Positions 9,633 through 19,471 of a stretch of DNA of 64,000 nucleotides are shown here, piece after piece; within the stretch, counting starts at the first letter, position 1; each line of letters starts with the position of its first letter. The stretch is from Akkermansiaceae bacterium (GTDB lineage Bacteria > Verrucomicrobiota > Verrucomicrobiia > Verrucomicrobiales > Akkermansiaceae). The translations under genes were made by a program, and so were the position numbers. Location of the stretch: NCBI GenBank assembly GCA_023301765.1, contig JALZUC010000019.1, forward strand, positions 1-64,000. The letters run 5' to 3'. Below the pieces are notes generated by a model. The model worked only from the letters and a program-made list of their open reading frames with translations, made no database searches and was not told where the DNA came from.

Positions 9633-10301
9633 ATGCTTAAATATTTCATCACGGCTGTGATAGTAATTATTACTATTACCCCACTATCAGCTCGTACAAT
9701 CAGGGGGATATTCGTCCAAGCACCTAATGGTGCACCTGAATCAGTATTTTTGTATAGCCCATCTAAAACGACAGAAGTCCTACTACCGCAAAGAAACCTT
9801 TCAAAAGAAGTAGAGCTACCTAAAGGTGACCTGACACTAGCACTACTACCTAAGCCCCTGCCTGAAGGTGCAGAAGTGCCAGAAGAAGCTCAGGTAATAA
9901 CAATACCTGCATCTTGGAAACGCTGTGTAATTATTCTTATACCTTCGGCTACAAATAATACTTTCCCCGCGGTAGCACGTATTATTGACACTTCTAATAG
10001 TAACTTCCCTAAAGGTGAAACACTTGTATATAATCTATCAAACACCCTTTTCATGGGGAAATTTGGTGGGGAAAAACTTAGCCTTAGACCTACTAAATCT
10101 GGAAGATTAAAAGCTCCTTTGGACGATATTGGAACCTATGATGTTGCTATAGACTGTATCCTGCCTGATACCCGTGAACGAAAAGCAGTGTGTAGAAGTC
10201 GCTGGGTTCACAACCCAAATGCTAGACAGCTACTTTTTGTTACACCGTCATTGGGAAAAAAAATCCCGCGCGTATGGGGTGTTTTGGATCACAGGGAATA
10301 A
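9633..10301 (+). CDS. Secreted protein of unknown function, partner of the Verru_Chthon A gene
   Basis: The start at 9633 gives a Sec signal peptide (MLKYFITAVIVIITITPLSA); an alternative upstream start at 9564 would overlap the preceding gene and bury the signal. The 222-residue product is beta-rich, with the segment LALLPKPLPEGAEVPEEAQ and a C-terminal half containing YDVAIDCILPD and SRWVHNPNARQLLFVTP. I do not recognise a named family. It starts 52 bp after the Verru_Chthon A stop and is probably co-transcribed, so a role with that protein is plausible but unproven. Confidence 0.7.
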   Translation: MLKYFITAVIVIITITPLSARTIRGIFVQAPNGAPESVFLYSPSKTTEVLLPQRNLSKEVELPKGDLTLALLPKPLPEGAEVPEEAQVITIPASWKRCVIILIPSATNNTFPAVARIIDTSNSNFPKGETLVYNLSNTLFMGKFGGEKLSLRPTKSGRLKAPLDDIGTYDVAIDCILPDTRERKAVCRSRWVHNPNARQLLFVTPSLGKKIPRVWGVLDHRE

Positions 10302-10808
10302 TTCAATTGGAATTAATTTAAAACTATAGCTCTAGACTCTTAATAAAATGTGGTGCTGAGCAGGTGCTAATAATATCTAAGTTTTCTTTTCTTAGTGATG
10401 TCTGGCTTAGAGCGTATAACCATCAATAGAGTGCCTCTACCCATATGACGCAGACTACCAAGATTCTCGCTATCATATAACAGTGCCGAATACATCCATC
10501 CAGAGGGAAGGTATTTATTTCAGTGTATGCCAGTGATAATTAATTATCATTCAGTAATGGGATAAACCGTGCCCGTAAGTAGGAAGACTTTATTAAGATT
10601 CTCCTCATCAACTAGCTAAATTTAGCTTACAAGCCCAACGTCAAAAAAGCTTCAGCTCATCTAGCTCAGTATGGTTTGATAAAGATTCGCACGTATACAT
10701 GGCTGAACAATTAAATATATGCATGACACTACATGAATTTTTACACATTAAAAAGCCCCTGCCAAAAAGTGGCAGAGGCTCAAAGGTTTAATGATATGAA
10801 GCACTCAC
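10302..10808. other. Intergenic region with a 16-bp perfect palindrome
   Basis: This 507-bp gap between two converging genes has no intact gene. Short open stretches in two frames (around 10440-10560) look like old coding sequence but match nothing I know. It contains TGATAATTAATTATCA at 10534-10549, a perfect palindrome resembling a Fur box with one extra central base. It is not placed in front of a gene, so a Fur role is doubtful. The ftsH terminator lies at its right end. Confidence 0.4.
10749..10780 (-). terminator. Intrinsic terminator of ftsH
   Basis: On the minus strand AGCCTCTGCC pairs with GGCAGGGGCT around a 7-nt loop and is followed by TTTTAA, 29 bp past the ftsH stop. Confidence 0.85.
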
Positions 10809-13202
10809 TTATGTTGGAGTCTTAGCAGTTTCATCAGAGAGAGATTCATCATCATTAGGTGAGGTCTTAGTCCCAGAATTTTCGGCTACGCTTTCACCCG
10901 CTTGCTTATCGGATTTAGCGCTGCCTTTTGGTGACTTGGGTGGATCTTTCATCTCACCGTGTTCCATGATTTCTTCGACTTGAGCTGCACCCAGTGTTTC
11001 ATACTCTAGTAATGCATTAGAGAGGTTAATCAACGCACTGTTATGCTCTAGGAGCATAGACTTCGCCTTCCCATAAGCGTCATCAATCAACTTTTTGATC
11101 TCCTCGTCAATCTTACGAGCCGTGACTTCTGAATAGCCGCGTGAGGATCCTACGTCGCGAGCTACAAAGACTTCTCCTCTTTCTTCACCATACTCTACCA
11201 TCCCGAGGCTTTCGCTCATTCCCCACTCACACACCATTTTACGTGCAATGTTGGTAGCCATACGGATATCACCCACAGCTCCATTAGTAACATTACCAAA
11301 TGTGATCTCCTCAGCTACACGTCCACCCATAGCTACAACCAACTGGTCTAGCAGCTCTTTCTGACGGTATGTAAACTTATCTTCCTCAGGAAGGAACATC
11401 GTGGAGCCTAGTGATGGCCCACGCGGAATGATAGTCACCTTGTGAAGTGGGTCGGTGTGATCTAACAGCACGTTGAGAATAGCGTGGCCAGCCTCGTGGT
11501 ATGCCGTATTTTCCTTTTCCTTCTCACTGAGTGCTAGACTACGGCGTTCACGCCCCCAGCGTACTTTATCACGAGCCTCTTCCATCTCAGCAATAGTAAC
11601 TGATTCAAGATCTCTGCGTGCGGCTAGAAGTGCTGCTTCATTAATAAGGTTAGCCAGCTCAGCACCAGAGAAACCAGGTGTCCCACGTGCGATGATGTTA
11701 AGGTCTGTGCCGGGCTCCATCTTAATCTTTTTCACGTGGACTTTAAGAATCTGCTCACGTCCATTAACATCAGGTAGCCCAACGCTCACTTGTCGATCAA
11801 AGCGTCCTGGTCTGAGAAGTGCAGGGTCTAACACATCTGGGCGGTTAGTTGCAGCGATGATGATCACACCAGTGCGGGTATCAAAGCCGTCCATTTCTAC
11901 AAGAAGGGCATTAAGTGTCTGTTCACGCTCATCATGCCCGCCACCCATACCATGGCCACGGTGGCGACCTACGGCATCAATTTCATCAATAAATATAAGG
12001 CATGGAGAATTTTTCTTTCCTTGCTCAAACATATCGCGCACGCGACTAGCACCTACACCTACAAACATTTCTACAAAGTCAGATCCTGAGATGGAGAAAA
12101 ATGGCACTTCAGCCTCGCCAGCAATCGCTCTTGCCAACAATGTTTTACCTGTTCCGGGAGGGCCTACCATCAGTAGGCCTTTCGGAAGGTTACCTCCCAA
12201 CTTCTCGAACTTCTTAGGGTTACGCAGGTAGTCAACTACCTCTACAAGTTCTTCCTTAGACTCTTGAATTCCCGCTACATCCTTAAACGTAACGCGGTTT
12301 TTATCCATCGTCAGTAAGCGGGCTTTACTTTTACCAAAACTCATCGCCCCCCTGCCAGCAGACTTCATCTGGTGACGAAAGAGGAAGAAAATCACCAGAA
12401 TGATGAGCATAATCGGTAAAAACTGCACGAGTAAAAAACGCATCATACCAGAGTCCGGCTGGAAGGGTGCTATGCTGTTTATAAAAGGTTTTTCAAAGGT
12501 CGGCAGCTCAGAGGTATTTAAATCTATCTCAAAAGGCACAAGATCTTCCTGCTTTGTTGCCACTTCTTTGTCAGTGAAAACATAACGTTGACCAACAATG
12601 TATTTATCATTTGAACCGTCACGAGAAACCATCTCAAAGGCGTTCTGCGGATCATTTAAAACCACCTCATCACGTGCCAGCATACGGCGAAGGTCTACGA
12701 TATTAAGCAGTTCTCCATCAGTTCCTTCGGGAAGATCTTTTACAAGACGTAAAGGAATTGTCTGGCGAGACTGGATTACATCAAGTTGCTCATCATTTAG
12801 CTGGGTGTTAATCGGAATACGAAAAGCACGCTTCTCAGCTTTATCCTTATCAGCATCCCATGGATTTTCTTTGTAATAGAAACCTGCAACCTTATAGACC
12901 ACAGATGATTCTCCAGATTTACTTAAAGTATGACGGATATCAGGGAAACCCTCTCCACGCTTAGGTAAGTCTTGATCTACGATAATCTTCCCAGAGTCCA
13001 CATACTCACGAAACTCGGTATAAGTGAGCCGCTCTGGCTTACCAAAGTTATTAGACTTCCAAGCTAGAACAAGGATTCCCAGTGCGATCGTCATGAGGAT
13101 GATTACACGCCAATTTGGCCCACTATTTTTAGATTGGTCCTTTTCTGAGCTTTTGGAGCCACCTGGAGTCGGCGGAGGTTCTGGTGGTTGCTGATTAGAC
13201 AT
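10809..13202 (-). CDS. ftsH: ATP-dependent zinc metalloprotease FtsH
   Basis: The 797-residue protein is a membrane-anchored AAA+ protease that degrades membrane and short-lived cytosolic proteins. A proline-rich cytosolic N-terminus precedes TM1 (about 31-48); an enlarged periplasmic region (about 50-250, against about 75 residues in E. coli) precedes TM2 (about 255-276). The AAA module has Walker A GPPGTGKT (347-354), Walker B LIFIDEID (402-409) and the second region of homology [20 protein letters not shown]. The M41 peptidase has HEAGH at 569-573. The C-terminus after about 750 is a charged, low-complexity tail. It is divergent from the ABC-fusion gene at 13387 and ends at its own terminator. 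Identification is certain. Confidence 0.98.
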   Translation of the reverse strand: MSNQQPPEPPPTPGGSKSSEKDQSKNSGPNWRVIILMTIALGILVLAWKSNNFGKPERLTYTEFREYVDSGKIIVDQDLPKRGEGFPDIRHTLSKSGESSVVYKVAGFYYKENPWDADKDKAEKRAFRIPINTQLNDEQLDVIQSRQTIPLRLVKDLPEGTDGELLNIVDLRRMLARDEVVLNDPQNAFEMVSRDGSNDKYIVGQRYVFTDKEVATKQEDLVPFEIDLNTSELPTFEKPFINSIAPFQPDSGMMRFLLVQFLPIMLIILVIFFLFRHQMKSAGRGAMSFGKSKARLLTMDKNRVTFKDVAGIQESKEELVEVVDYLRNPKKFEKLGGNLPKGLLMVGPPGTGKTLLARAIAGEAEVPFFSISGSDFVEMFVGVGASRVRDMFEQGKKNSPCLIFIDEIDAVGRHRGHGMGGGHDEREQTLNALLVEMDGFDTRTGVIIIAATNRPDVLDPALLRPGRFDRQVSVGLPDVNGREQILKVHVKKIKMEPGTDLNIIARGTPGFSGAELANLINEAALLAARRDLESVTIAEMEEARDKVRWGRERRSLALSEKEKENTAYHEAGHAILNVLLDHTDPLHKVTIIPRGPSLGSTMFLPEEDKFTYRQKELLDQLVVAMGGRVAEEITFGNVTNGAVGDIRMATNIARKMVCEWGMSESLGMVEYGEERGEVFVARDVGSSRGYSEVTARKIDEEIKKLIDDAYGKAKSMLLEHNSALINLSNALLEYETLGAAQVEEIMEHGEMKDPPKSPKGSAKSDKQAGESVAENSGTKTSPNDDESLSDETAKTPT

Positions 13203-13314
13203 AAGTGAAATTTAGGAAATTAGTGAACCCTCAGTATGAGGAAATTACTGATACAGCCCATTGTGTAGGCGCTGTGGAAAAATGTAAGGCGCGGGAGAAA
13301 CTAGCGCGGCTTTG

Positions 13315-13334
13315 AAAAAAGGAAATCCTTTTTT
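13315..13334. repeat. Perfect 9-bp hairpin between divergent ftsH and ABC-fusion genes
   Basis: AAAAAAGGA and TCCTTTTTT form a perfect stem with a 2-nt loop. It resembles a short terminator in either direction but lies between two divergent genes, where no transcript should need ending. It may be an operator or a leader hairpin for the gene at 13387. Confidence 0.5.
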
Positions 13335-13386
13335 GTGAGGATTCTACCGCTCAATTACGCTTAAATACCCACCTAGCTCCAGCAGC

Positions 13387-16300
13387 ATGCTTGCGCTACA
13401 GTCAATTTCAGCTCAAGATACCCGCGTGGCGACTACCCAAGATCATGCTCCAAGGAAAAGACGCAGATTCAAAGACTGCGCCAAGCGCATCCCTCTGCTA
13501 CGTAATTTCTGCACCACCACACAAGGCGGCAGTAGGTATACAGCTGGGCTAATCGACATCTTCGCATCCTTTGCCGCCCTGGACCACAAGGTGGATCGAG
13601 CCGAGGCCGAGGTAACGCTAGATCTACTTCGCCACGCATTTCCTGAGGCAGACCACCGCTGGTTAGCGCGCCGACTATACCGCGCTCTAGCATCTCCTCA
13701 AGCTCCAGAAAAAGTCGCACGCTCCCTGCGCAAGGAACTGGAGGCTGACGAACATGTCTCTCTGGGCCTCCAGTTACACCTCCTAGTAGTAGCTGCCGAC
13801 TCCTCACCACTTGGTAAAGAAGCCTTTTCCAAAGTAATGCGTAGTCTACGTGCTGTGGAGGTGGGAAACTCGATCATCAATGAGATGGAGGATAAAAAAC
13901 ACACCTCCCCCCTCCCCTTTGATAAGGTAGTCTTCTCTACCACCCCCAACAACGGTGTGCTACTCCCCCCCAGCAGCAGTGATTTTGAGTTCTGTATTTA
14001 CCGATCAAAAGATCTGACTCTCATAAGAAATACTGCTGATGAACCTCTCTGGATCAGTGGTAGTTCACTGGTAAAAGGGCAGAGTATTCGGCTCCGACAG
14101 CATCAGAACATCAGCCTCCCAGAGTGGACGCTAACGATGGATGATATATCTTTCTTTCTTAACTCAGCGCTTACAGGCCACAGCCACACACTTTATCTCA
14201 CCGAAAATGGTGACCAACTAACCTCCGAGCGCGTTAAATCTAAGCAAAGTGCCTTAAAACTCGATTTTGGCCTTAATATCAAGGCCACTGCGCTCACAAA
14301 AACCGGTATCCGCCTGAGCTCTGGTGAAGCTTTTACTCCAGAGAAAACACACCTACTCTCAATGTGGGATAGTATCCTACTAGAAAACGGCAGCCCGATC
14401 AGCCTAGAACCACTTAGAAAACAAGCCATGGCCACCGGCAGACGTTTTCGTATGGATGCAGGCAGACAGGAATGCTTAGTCTCTAATGACCCATCTGCAC
14501 TCAAACGTGGCGATGTACTTCTCTCTCCAGACCTAGCTCCCCGTGTGATCTTAAAAATAAGATACAACCCTCAAACTGCTGAAGGGCACTTAGAAATCAT
14601 CAGCTCTGAACGATCAGTCCTGATTAACGACCAGCCAGTACGCAGTGAAGGCACGTTAAAAGATGGAGCCCTCATTCGACTAAGCACCAATCAGGCCGTG
14701 CGCTGCCGATTTAGCGAAAACGTTCTAGATGAGGAACGCTCCGTCATTAACGACCTTCATGTCGTAAGCCTAAGCCACTCCTATGGTAATCATACCGTCC
14801 TCGATAATGTGGAGTTTAGTGTCAATCGTGGAGAAATGCTCTGTATCATGGGTCCAAGTGGCAGTGGTAAAAGCACTCTGCTCTCCACCATCGCAGGGCA
14901 TTTAGAGCCTCGCCGTGGTCACGTAAGGCTTAATGGTACATCCCTCTATCAGCAGCGTAAAGAGCTAGCGCCATTCATCGCTAGCATGCCCCAAGAGGAG
15001 GCTCTAAACCCTCTACTCACCGTACGCGAACATCTAAGACACGCCTCCATGGTGCGCCGCCCACACCTCGCCCACATCGAGCACATCAAGCGCGTGGACA
15101 CCATTCTTGGCCAGCTAGCATTACAACCACTTGCTCACAGGAAAGTAGGCTCTCCAGGTGAAAAAACCCTCAGTGGTGGTGAACGCAGTAGACTTAATCT
15201 AGGTCTGGACCTCAGTAGCTCAGCTGAGATTTATCTCTTTGATGAGCCCATCTCAGGCCTCTCATCAAAAGACTCTGAACATGTGGCAGAAACACTCCAC
15301 ACGCTCTCTCGTGATAAAATCGTAATCGCATCACTACACCGTCCCGGAGCACGAGTCCTGCGGCTATTTGATAAAGTCCTACTATTAGATACGGGCGGTC
15401 GCATCGCCTTCTTTGGCCCCCCTACTGAGATGCATCAGTATTTCCGCGAAGCTAGTGAGGAACTTCAAATAGTCACACCGCAGAGGCTACAGACTCAGCA
15501 AACAGACGGTGCTGACTTTGTTTTTGATGTTTTAGAGACCCCTCTATACGAACAAGCTGGGCGTGAGACAGAAAGCGTGAGGCGCTTCCCTCCCACATTC
15601 TGGCAAGAGCGCTTTGAGGGTAGTCAGCTGGTGGAGGAGGTAGAGCGTGGAGAGTCACCTATACAAAACGCCCCTGACATCTCAGCTACTGACCAGAGCC
15701 AGATAGCTACCCCTAGTCAGTCTCGGGGGAGGCAGAGCATCTTCGAGTGGGAGCGCCTACTACGCACTCACTTCTACCGTACTATGCTCTCTAAGTTTCG
15801 GAATCAAGGCACCATATACAGTATACTCTTAGAAGCCCCCATACTCGCCCTACTCATCGGCATCACCCTCCGCGCATCACCTGAAGGTTCCTACTCATTT
15901 AATAGCGGACTTCACCTTCCAGTTTATATTTTTCTTACCGTAACCGTCGGTATGTTTCTAGGACTTACCAATAGTGCTACAGAAATACTCAGAGACCTAC
16001 CCATCCTCAGACGTGAGCGAAACTGCCGCACAGGCACCCTCCTCTACGTAACAGCCAAATTTCTAGCCTTAGGTATTCTCGCAGCACTTCAGTGTGCCCT
16101 CTATACGTGGGTGGGCCATGAAATGTTAGATATTTGTAATATGTTTATCTCACACTGGCTGTGGATGACTACCACCGCGCTCTGCGGCACTGCTATGGCT
16201 TTAGTCATTTCATCCATAGTCAAAACAGAGCGCGCCGCGCTAAGTGCAGTACCTCTACTATTAGTCCCTCAGCTACTACTTGCAGGTGCCCTAGTCTCCT

Positions 16301-16959
16301 TTGACGAAATGAACAGAGGTATGTTTGAGGGCGCTGCAGATGGTCGAGCTGCTGGTGCAGAGCCCGTCCCTGCTCGTGTGATGCCCCTGCGCTATGCCTT
16401 CGAGGGGATGATGATCTCTCAAGCTACCGATAACTGCTTTGAGAAAGAGCGCCGCAAGATTCAGGCAAAAATAGACCCACTCAAAGAGATTGAAGAAAAA
16501 AGATATAATGGCGATCTCAGCCAAGAGCTTACCCCTGAGCAAAGTGAACGCTACGAGACCCTCAAACAATCTATCCTCATACTTATGGGCTCCCAGGCCA
16601 ACAGCTCCAGCGAGGCCAAATCATTAATCAAGAAAATCTCTCATGCAGGAAGGAAAAGAAATATAGATCAACTAGCCGCCATCTCTCCATACCCGCAGGC
16701 AGAAAGTGAGATTACTAAATCTACTGCCGATTTCTTTGTCAACGCACGCACGGATTTATTAATCAGTAAGGCTGAAATAGACCGCGTAGACTATAGAGAA
16801 AAAACCAAACGTAACATCTTCCTCGCAGAGTGGAAATACTGGTTCGGTATAACCACCAAAACTACTACTGTATGCCTCTGGATGCTAGGTATCAGCATAG
16901 GTATATGCCTCGCGCTCACTACCTTCCTCCTACATAGAAAGAAAAATAAAACATACTAG
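13387..16959 (+). CDS. TerB-like / FHA-like / ABCG-type ABC transporter fusion
   Basis: The 1190-residue protein joins modules normally separate. Residues about 48-165 look like a TerB/tellurite-resistance helical domain (GLIDIFASFAALDHKVDRAE). Residues about 180-445 are beta-rich; the end (LKIRYNPQTAEGHLEI, LINDQPV, LKDGALIRL) has the look of an FHA-like domain. Residues about 455-700 are an ABC ATPase with Walker A GPSGSGKS (489-496), signature LSGGE (595-599) and Walker B YLFDEP (616-621). From about 775 an ABC-2/ABCG-type membrane domain follows, with several hydrophobic segments (about 810-990), a large charged loop and a final helix near 1165-1183. The order NBD then TMD in one chain is that of ABCG half-transporters. 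Substrate unknown. The stop overlaps the stop region of the convergent TPR gene by 4 bp. Confidence 0.85.
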   Translation: MLALQSISAQDTRVATTQDHAPRKRRRFKDCAKRIPLLRNFCTTTQGGSRYTAGLIDIFASFAALDHKVDRAEAEVTLDLLRHAFPEADHRWLARRLYRALASPQAPEKVARSLRKELEADEHVSLGLQLHLLVVAADSSPLGKEAFSKVMRSLRAVEVGNSIINEMEDKKHTSPLPFDKVVFSTTPNNGVLLPPSSSDFEFCIYRSKDLTLIRNTADEPLWISGSSLVKGQSIRLRQHQNISLPEWTLTMDDISFFLNSALTGHSHTLYLTENGDQLTSERVKSKQSALKLDFGLNIKATALTKTGIRLSSGEAFTPEKTHLLSMWDSILLENGSPISLEPLRKQAMATGRRFRMDAGRQECLVSNDPSALKRGDVLLSPDLAPRVILKIRYNPQTAEGHLEIISSERSVLINDQPVRSEGTLKDGALIRLSTNQAVRCRFSENVLDEERSVINDLHVVSLSHSYGNHTVLDNVEFSVNRGEMLCIMGPSGSGKSTLLSTIAGHLEPRRGHVRLNGTSLYQQRKELAPFIASMPQEEALNPLLTVREHLRHASMVRRPHLAHIEHIKRVDTILGQLALQPLAHRKVGSPGEKTLSGGERSRLNLGLDLSSSAEIYLFDEPISGLSSKDSEHVAETLHTLSRDKIVIASLHRPGARVLRLFDKVLLLDTGGRIAFFGPPTEMHQYFREASEELQIVTPQRLQTQQTDGADFVFDVLETPLYEQAGRETESVRRFPPTFWQERFEGSQLVEEVERGESPIQNAPDISATDQSQIATPSQSRGRQSIFEWERLLRTHFYRTMLSKFRNQGTIYSILLEAPILALLIGITLRASPEGSYSFNSGLHLPVYIFLTVTVGMFLGLTNSATEILRDLPILRRERNCRTGTLLYVTAKFLALGILAALQCALYTWVGHEMLDICNMFISHWLWMTTTALCGTAMALVISSIVKTERAALSAVPLLLVPQLLLAGALVSFDEMNRGMFEGAADGRAAGAEPVPARVMPLRYAFEGMMISQATDNCFEKERRKIQAKIDPLKEIEEKRYNGDLSQELTPEQSERYETLKQSILILMGSQANSSSEAKSLIKKISHAGRKRNIDQLAAISPYPQAESEITKSTADFFVNARTDLLISKAEIDRVDYREKTKRNIFLAEWKYWFGITTKTTTVCLWMLGISIGICLALTTFLLHRKKNKTY

Positions 16960-18311
16960 CGTGCTGCTTCTGCCAGATTAGAAATAGCACTACGGTAAGT
17001 TAGAACATCCTTCGTAGATCTGATTTTTAATGCCAGGTCTAACTGCTCAAGAGCATCCTCATATCGTGCTCGGGAGACCTGTAGTTTTGCTAGCTCTAGA
17101 CGTGCCTCATACTCAGAGTGCTCTACTCGTGCAGCCTGCTGGAGAAGCATTTCTGATTCTTGAAAACGTTTTTCAGTGATTCGATATTTCGCCAGTAAAA
17201 TAAGTGCCGGCGCGTCCAGAGGATCAGACTTAATTAAACCTTCTAACACCTCTGCACCACCTTTTGGATCATCTCCAGTCTTAATGTCAATCAGAGCCGT
17301 AAGGCGCTTCTGCTCAGCTATAAGCTTAGCATCCTTACTCTCTGGCCATACTTTGGTAATGGTGTCTGCAAACTCACGTGCAAGTATCCAGTCTTCTAGC
17401 TGAGTAGTAAAAGAAAGAATATTGAGTGCGGATAAGTGCGGTGGTTTTTCATCCATAGCCATAGCTGCCATCATTACAGGGCGGGCCAGTTGGGCACTGC
17501 CTGAGCGAAGATGGAGATTTGCTAACAGCAGATGATTCTCTGCATCCAGCTTACCCATACGCCTTACTAATTCTAGGTTTACCATAGCTGCATCTATTCT
17601 ATCCATACCAATTTGTATAGAGGTCTGCAGTAGGTAGTAAGCAACCTCATTGGGACGCGCCTGAATCACCTCATCTATCAGGGCAAGTGCCTCCTCATCT
17701 CTCTGCAGATACTGCAGGCACTGAGCCACTCCCGCTTTCCAGTCTATGCTATCTGGCTGAGTAAGTTGCGCTAGACGGTATGCCTGTAAAGCAGAGGCAT
17801 AGTGCCCGTTCTGCATACGCCCATAGCCCAGCTGCCCGTATGTAGCACCATCCTGATCTCCCAGCTTAATTGCCTCCTCTAAAGATGGCATTGCCTTTGC
17901 CCAGTCATCATTTCGTGCGTGAACAAAGCCCAGATTACGGTGCGCTCTACGGAAGCTAGGGAAAATTTTCACCGCACGTTCATACTCAGTGATCGCTGAT
18001 TTTAAATCCCCCAGCTCAAATTGAATATTACCTACGTTAAAAGCGATCGCAGCAGAAGATTTGCTCAACGAACTAGATGTAAGCTTCGCCAAGGCGGCCT
18101 TTCTATTCCCCTCCGCCATCGGTGATTGAATAGAAACTAACAGCCCGCGCTCGGCAGTACTCACCGTAGGCTCAATACGGGCATTAATTCGGTATGAACC
18201 ATTAAAAGATTTTAAAAATAAAGTATCCTTCCAGTAGTTCCTGGAAAGGGGGAGTGACTCCGCTGCAGTAAGTGAAGTAACTAGGAAAGAGATGATAAGT
18301 AGAAGTCTCAT
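16956..18311 (-). CDS. Secreted TPR protein of the TonB/TtpC operon
   Basis: The 451-residue protein has a signal peptide (MRLLLIISFLVTSLTAAE) and then an array of tetratricopeptide repeats from about residue 85 to 445, for example AFNVGNIQFELGDLKSAITE and HRNLGFVHARNDDWAKAMPS. Its start codon overlaps the tonB stop (ATGA), showing translational coupling as the last gene of the operon. In proteobacterial TonB2-type clusters a TPR protein occupies the same last position, so a role in the energy-transduction complex in the periplasm is a reasonable inference. No catalytic motif was seen. Confidence 0.88.
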   Translation of the reverse strand: MRLLLIISFLVTSLTAAESLPLSRNYWKDTLFLKSFNGSYRINARIEPTVSTAERGLLVSIQSPMAEGNRKAALAKLTSSSLSKSSAAIAFNVGNIQFELGDLKSAITEYERAVKIFPSFRRAHRNLGFVHARNDDWAKAMPSLEEAIKLGDQDGATYGQLGYGRMQNGHYASALQAYRLAQLTQPDSIDWKAGVAQCLQYLQRDEEALALIDEVIQARPNEVAYYLLQTSIQIGMDRIDAAMVNLELVRRMGKLDAENHLLLANLHLRSGSAQLARPVMMAAMAMDEKPPHLSALNILSFTTQLEDWILAREFADTITKVWPESKDAKLIAEQKRLTALIDIKTGDDPKGGAEVLEGLIKSDPLDAPALILLAKYRITEKRFQESEMLLQQAARVEHSEYEARLELAKLQVSRARYEDALEQLDLALKIRSTKDVLTYRSAISNLAEAAR

Positions 18312-19024
18312 TTTTTAATAATGATAGGCCAGGTCATAACAGCTTTAACAGCCACCCCCCGGCGAGTGGGTGGCGTAAAACGTGATCCACCGGCTATACG
18401 TTTAGCCGCTGGAATAAGTGCTGGGTGAGAGGACGAAATAACAGACAGAAACTGACTCTTCCCAGATGGAAGGATAGCCACCTTCACTACCACTCGGCCA
18501 CTACTCGCATTTCGAATACTACTAGGAAACCTAACAGAGGGGTTACGCAGTAACCGTGGCTTACGGTCTAATTCACCCACGGAATATTCTGACTTCGGCT
18601 TAGGGGGGGCTACCTTCACACGGGCCTTAGGCTTATAGGGCGTCTTGGGCTTAGCTGTAAGCTTAGCTTTGGCCACCGGACGCTTCACGATAGGTTTTGG
18701 TAATGGCGCAGGAGGCTGATCGGTAAAAAAAGTATCTACAGCAATACGTGGGTCTACCTTAATAGTCATTACCGGCAGTACTGGCTGGCTAACATCAAGT
18801 GTAGGTGAGAGGTCTGCAATCGCCGGCGGAGGGGGAGGAGGGGTGTCCTCCTCGACCTGTTCCTCTGGGGGCGGTGGTGGTGGCTCCGGTAACTCTACAG
18901 TCTCAATCTCGCGGATTTCAAATTCAGCCTCCACACGTGTAAGTAACATCATCCGCGTAGCTACCAAAACTGTGATTAACACAGCTGTGGTGGCTATACC
19001 TAGGATGATGGACTTTAGGTTCAT
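18308..19024 (-). CDS. tonB: TonB-family energy transducer
   Basis: The 238-residue protein has a single N-terminal membrane anchor (about 5-28), then proline tracts typical of TonB (LPEPPPPPPEEQ, DTPPPPPPA) and Lys/Pro-rich linkers that span the periplasm. Residues about 160-238 are the TonB C-terminal domain: NPSVRFPSSIRNASSGRVVV, VAILPSGKSQFLSVISSSHP and a final beta strand. It links the inner-membrane proton-driven ExbB/ExbD motor to outer-membrane TonB-dependent receptors. The gene lies 29 bp after exbD and overlaps the TPR gene by 4 bp. No receptor gene lies in the window. Confidence 0.9.
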   Translation of the reverse strand: MNLKSIILGIATTAVLITVLVATRMMLLTRVEAEFEIREIETVELPEPPPPPPEEQVEEDTPPPPPPAIADLSPTLDVSQPVLPVMTIKVDPRIAVDTFFTDQPPAPLPKPIVKRPVAKAKLTAKPKTPYKPKARVKVAPPKPKSEYSVGELDRKPRLLRNPSVRFPSSIRNASSGRVVVKVAILPSGKSQFLSVISSSHPALIPAAKRIAGGSRFTPPTRRGVAVKAVMTWPIIIKK

Positions 19025-19053
19025 TAACGGAATTAAGGGGAATTAAAAGTGAG

Positions 19054-19458
19054 CTATTTCGATGTCGCTAAATTAACTGTTTGAGCGCCGGCAAGTTTAG
19101 CAGCATCAATCACCTGAACCACAATACCATGATTAGCATTTGTATCGCCTTGGATGATCACGGGGGTCTTTTGATCATCCTCTAACATTGCCGCTACTAC
19201 GCTACGGACACCGTTAACACCTATACTACGTCCTCCTTGATAAACCTCACCGTTAGAGGTCACGGCAATGAGAATAGAATTTTTCTCCAGATCTTCAGCA
19301 GATGCTGCCCGCGGCTTATTTACATCCACTCCTGTTTCCTCAACAAAGACAGTGGTAACAATAAAGAAAATCAGCAGAATAAATACCACATCAATCAGCG
19401 GTGAGATATTTATCTCTGAGCTAGAATCATTGGCTGAAAAATGACGAAAACGGCGCAT
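19054..19458 (-). CDS. exbD: ExbD/TolR biopolymer transport protein
   Basis: The 134-residue protein has the ExbD/TolR pattern: a short cytosolic N-terminus, INISPLIDVVFILLIFFIV as the single membrane helix (about 17-38) carrying the key proton-handling Asp of PLIDVVF, and a periplasmic domain ending with the stretch GIVVQVIDAAKLAGAQ. It forms the proton-conducting stator with ExbB. It is 13 bp downstream of exbB within the DUF3450-to-TPR operon. Confidence 0.95.
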   Translation of the reverse strand: MRRFRHFSANDSSSEINISPLIDVVFILLIFFIVTTVFVEETGVDVNKPRAASAEDLEKNSILIAVTSNGEVYQGGRSIGVNGVRSVVAAMLEDDQKTPVIIQGDTNANHGIVVQVIDAAKLAGAQTVNLATSK

Positions 19459-19471
19459 AGCGAAAATGTGA

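Noticed and set aside
11473-12231. A 252-codon frame antisense to ftsH
   Set aside because: It is Ser/Arg-rich with no motif and lies wholly over the conserved ATPase of ftsH.
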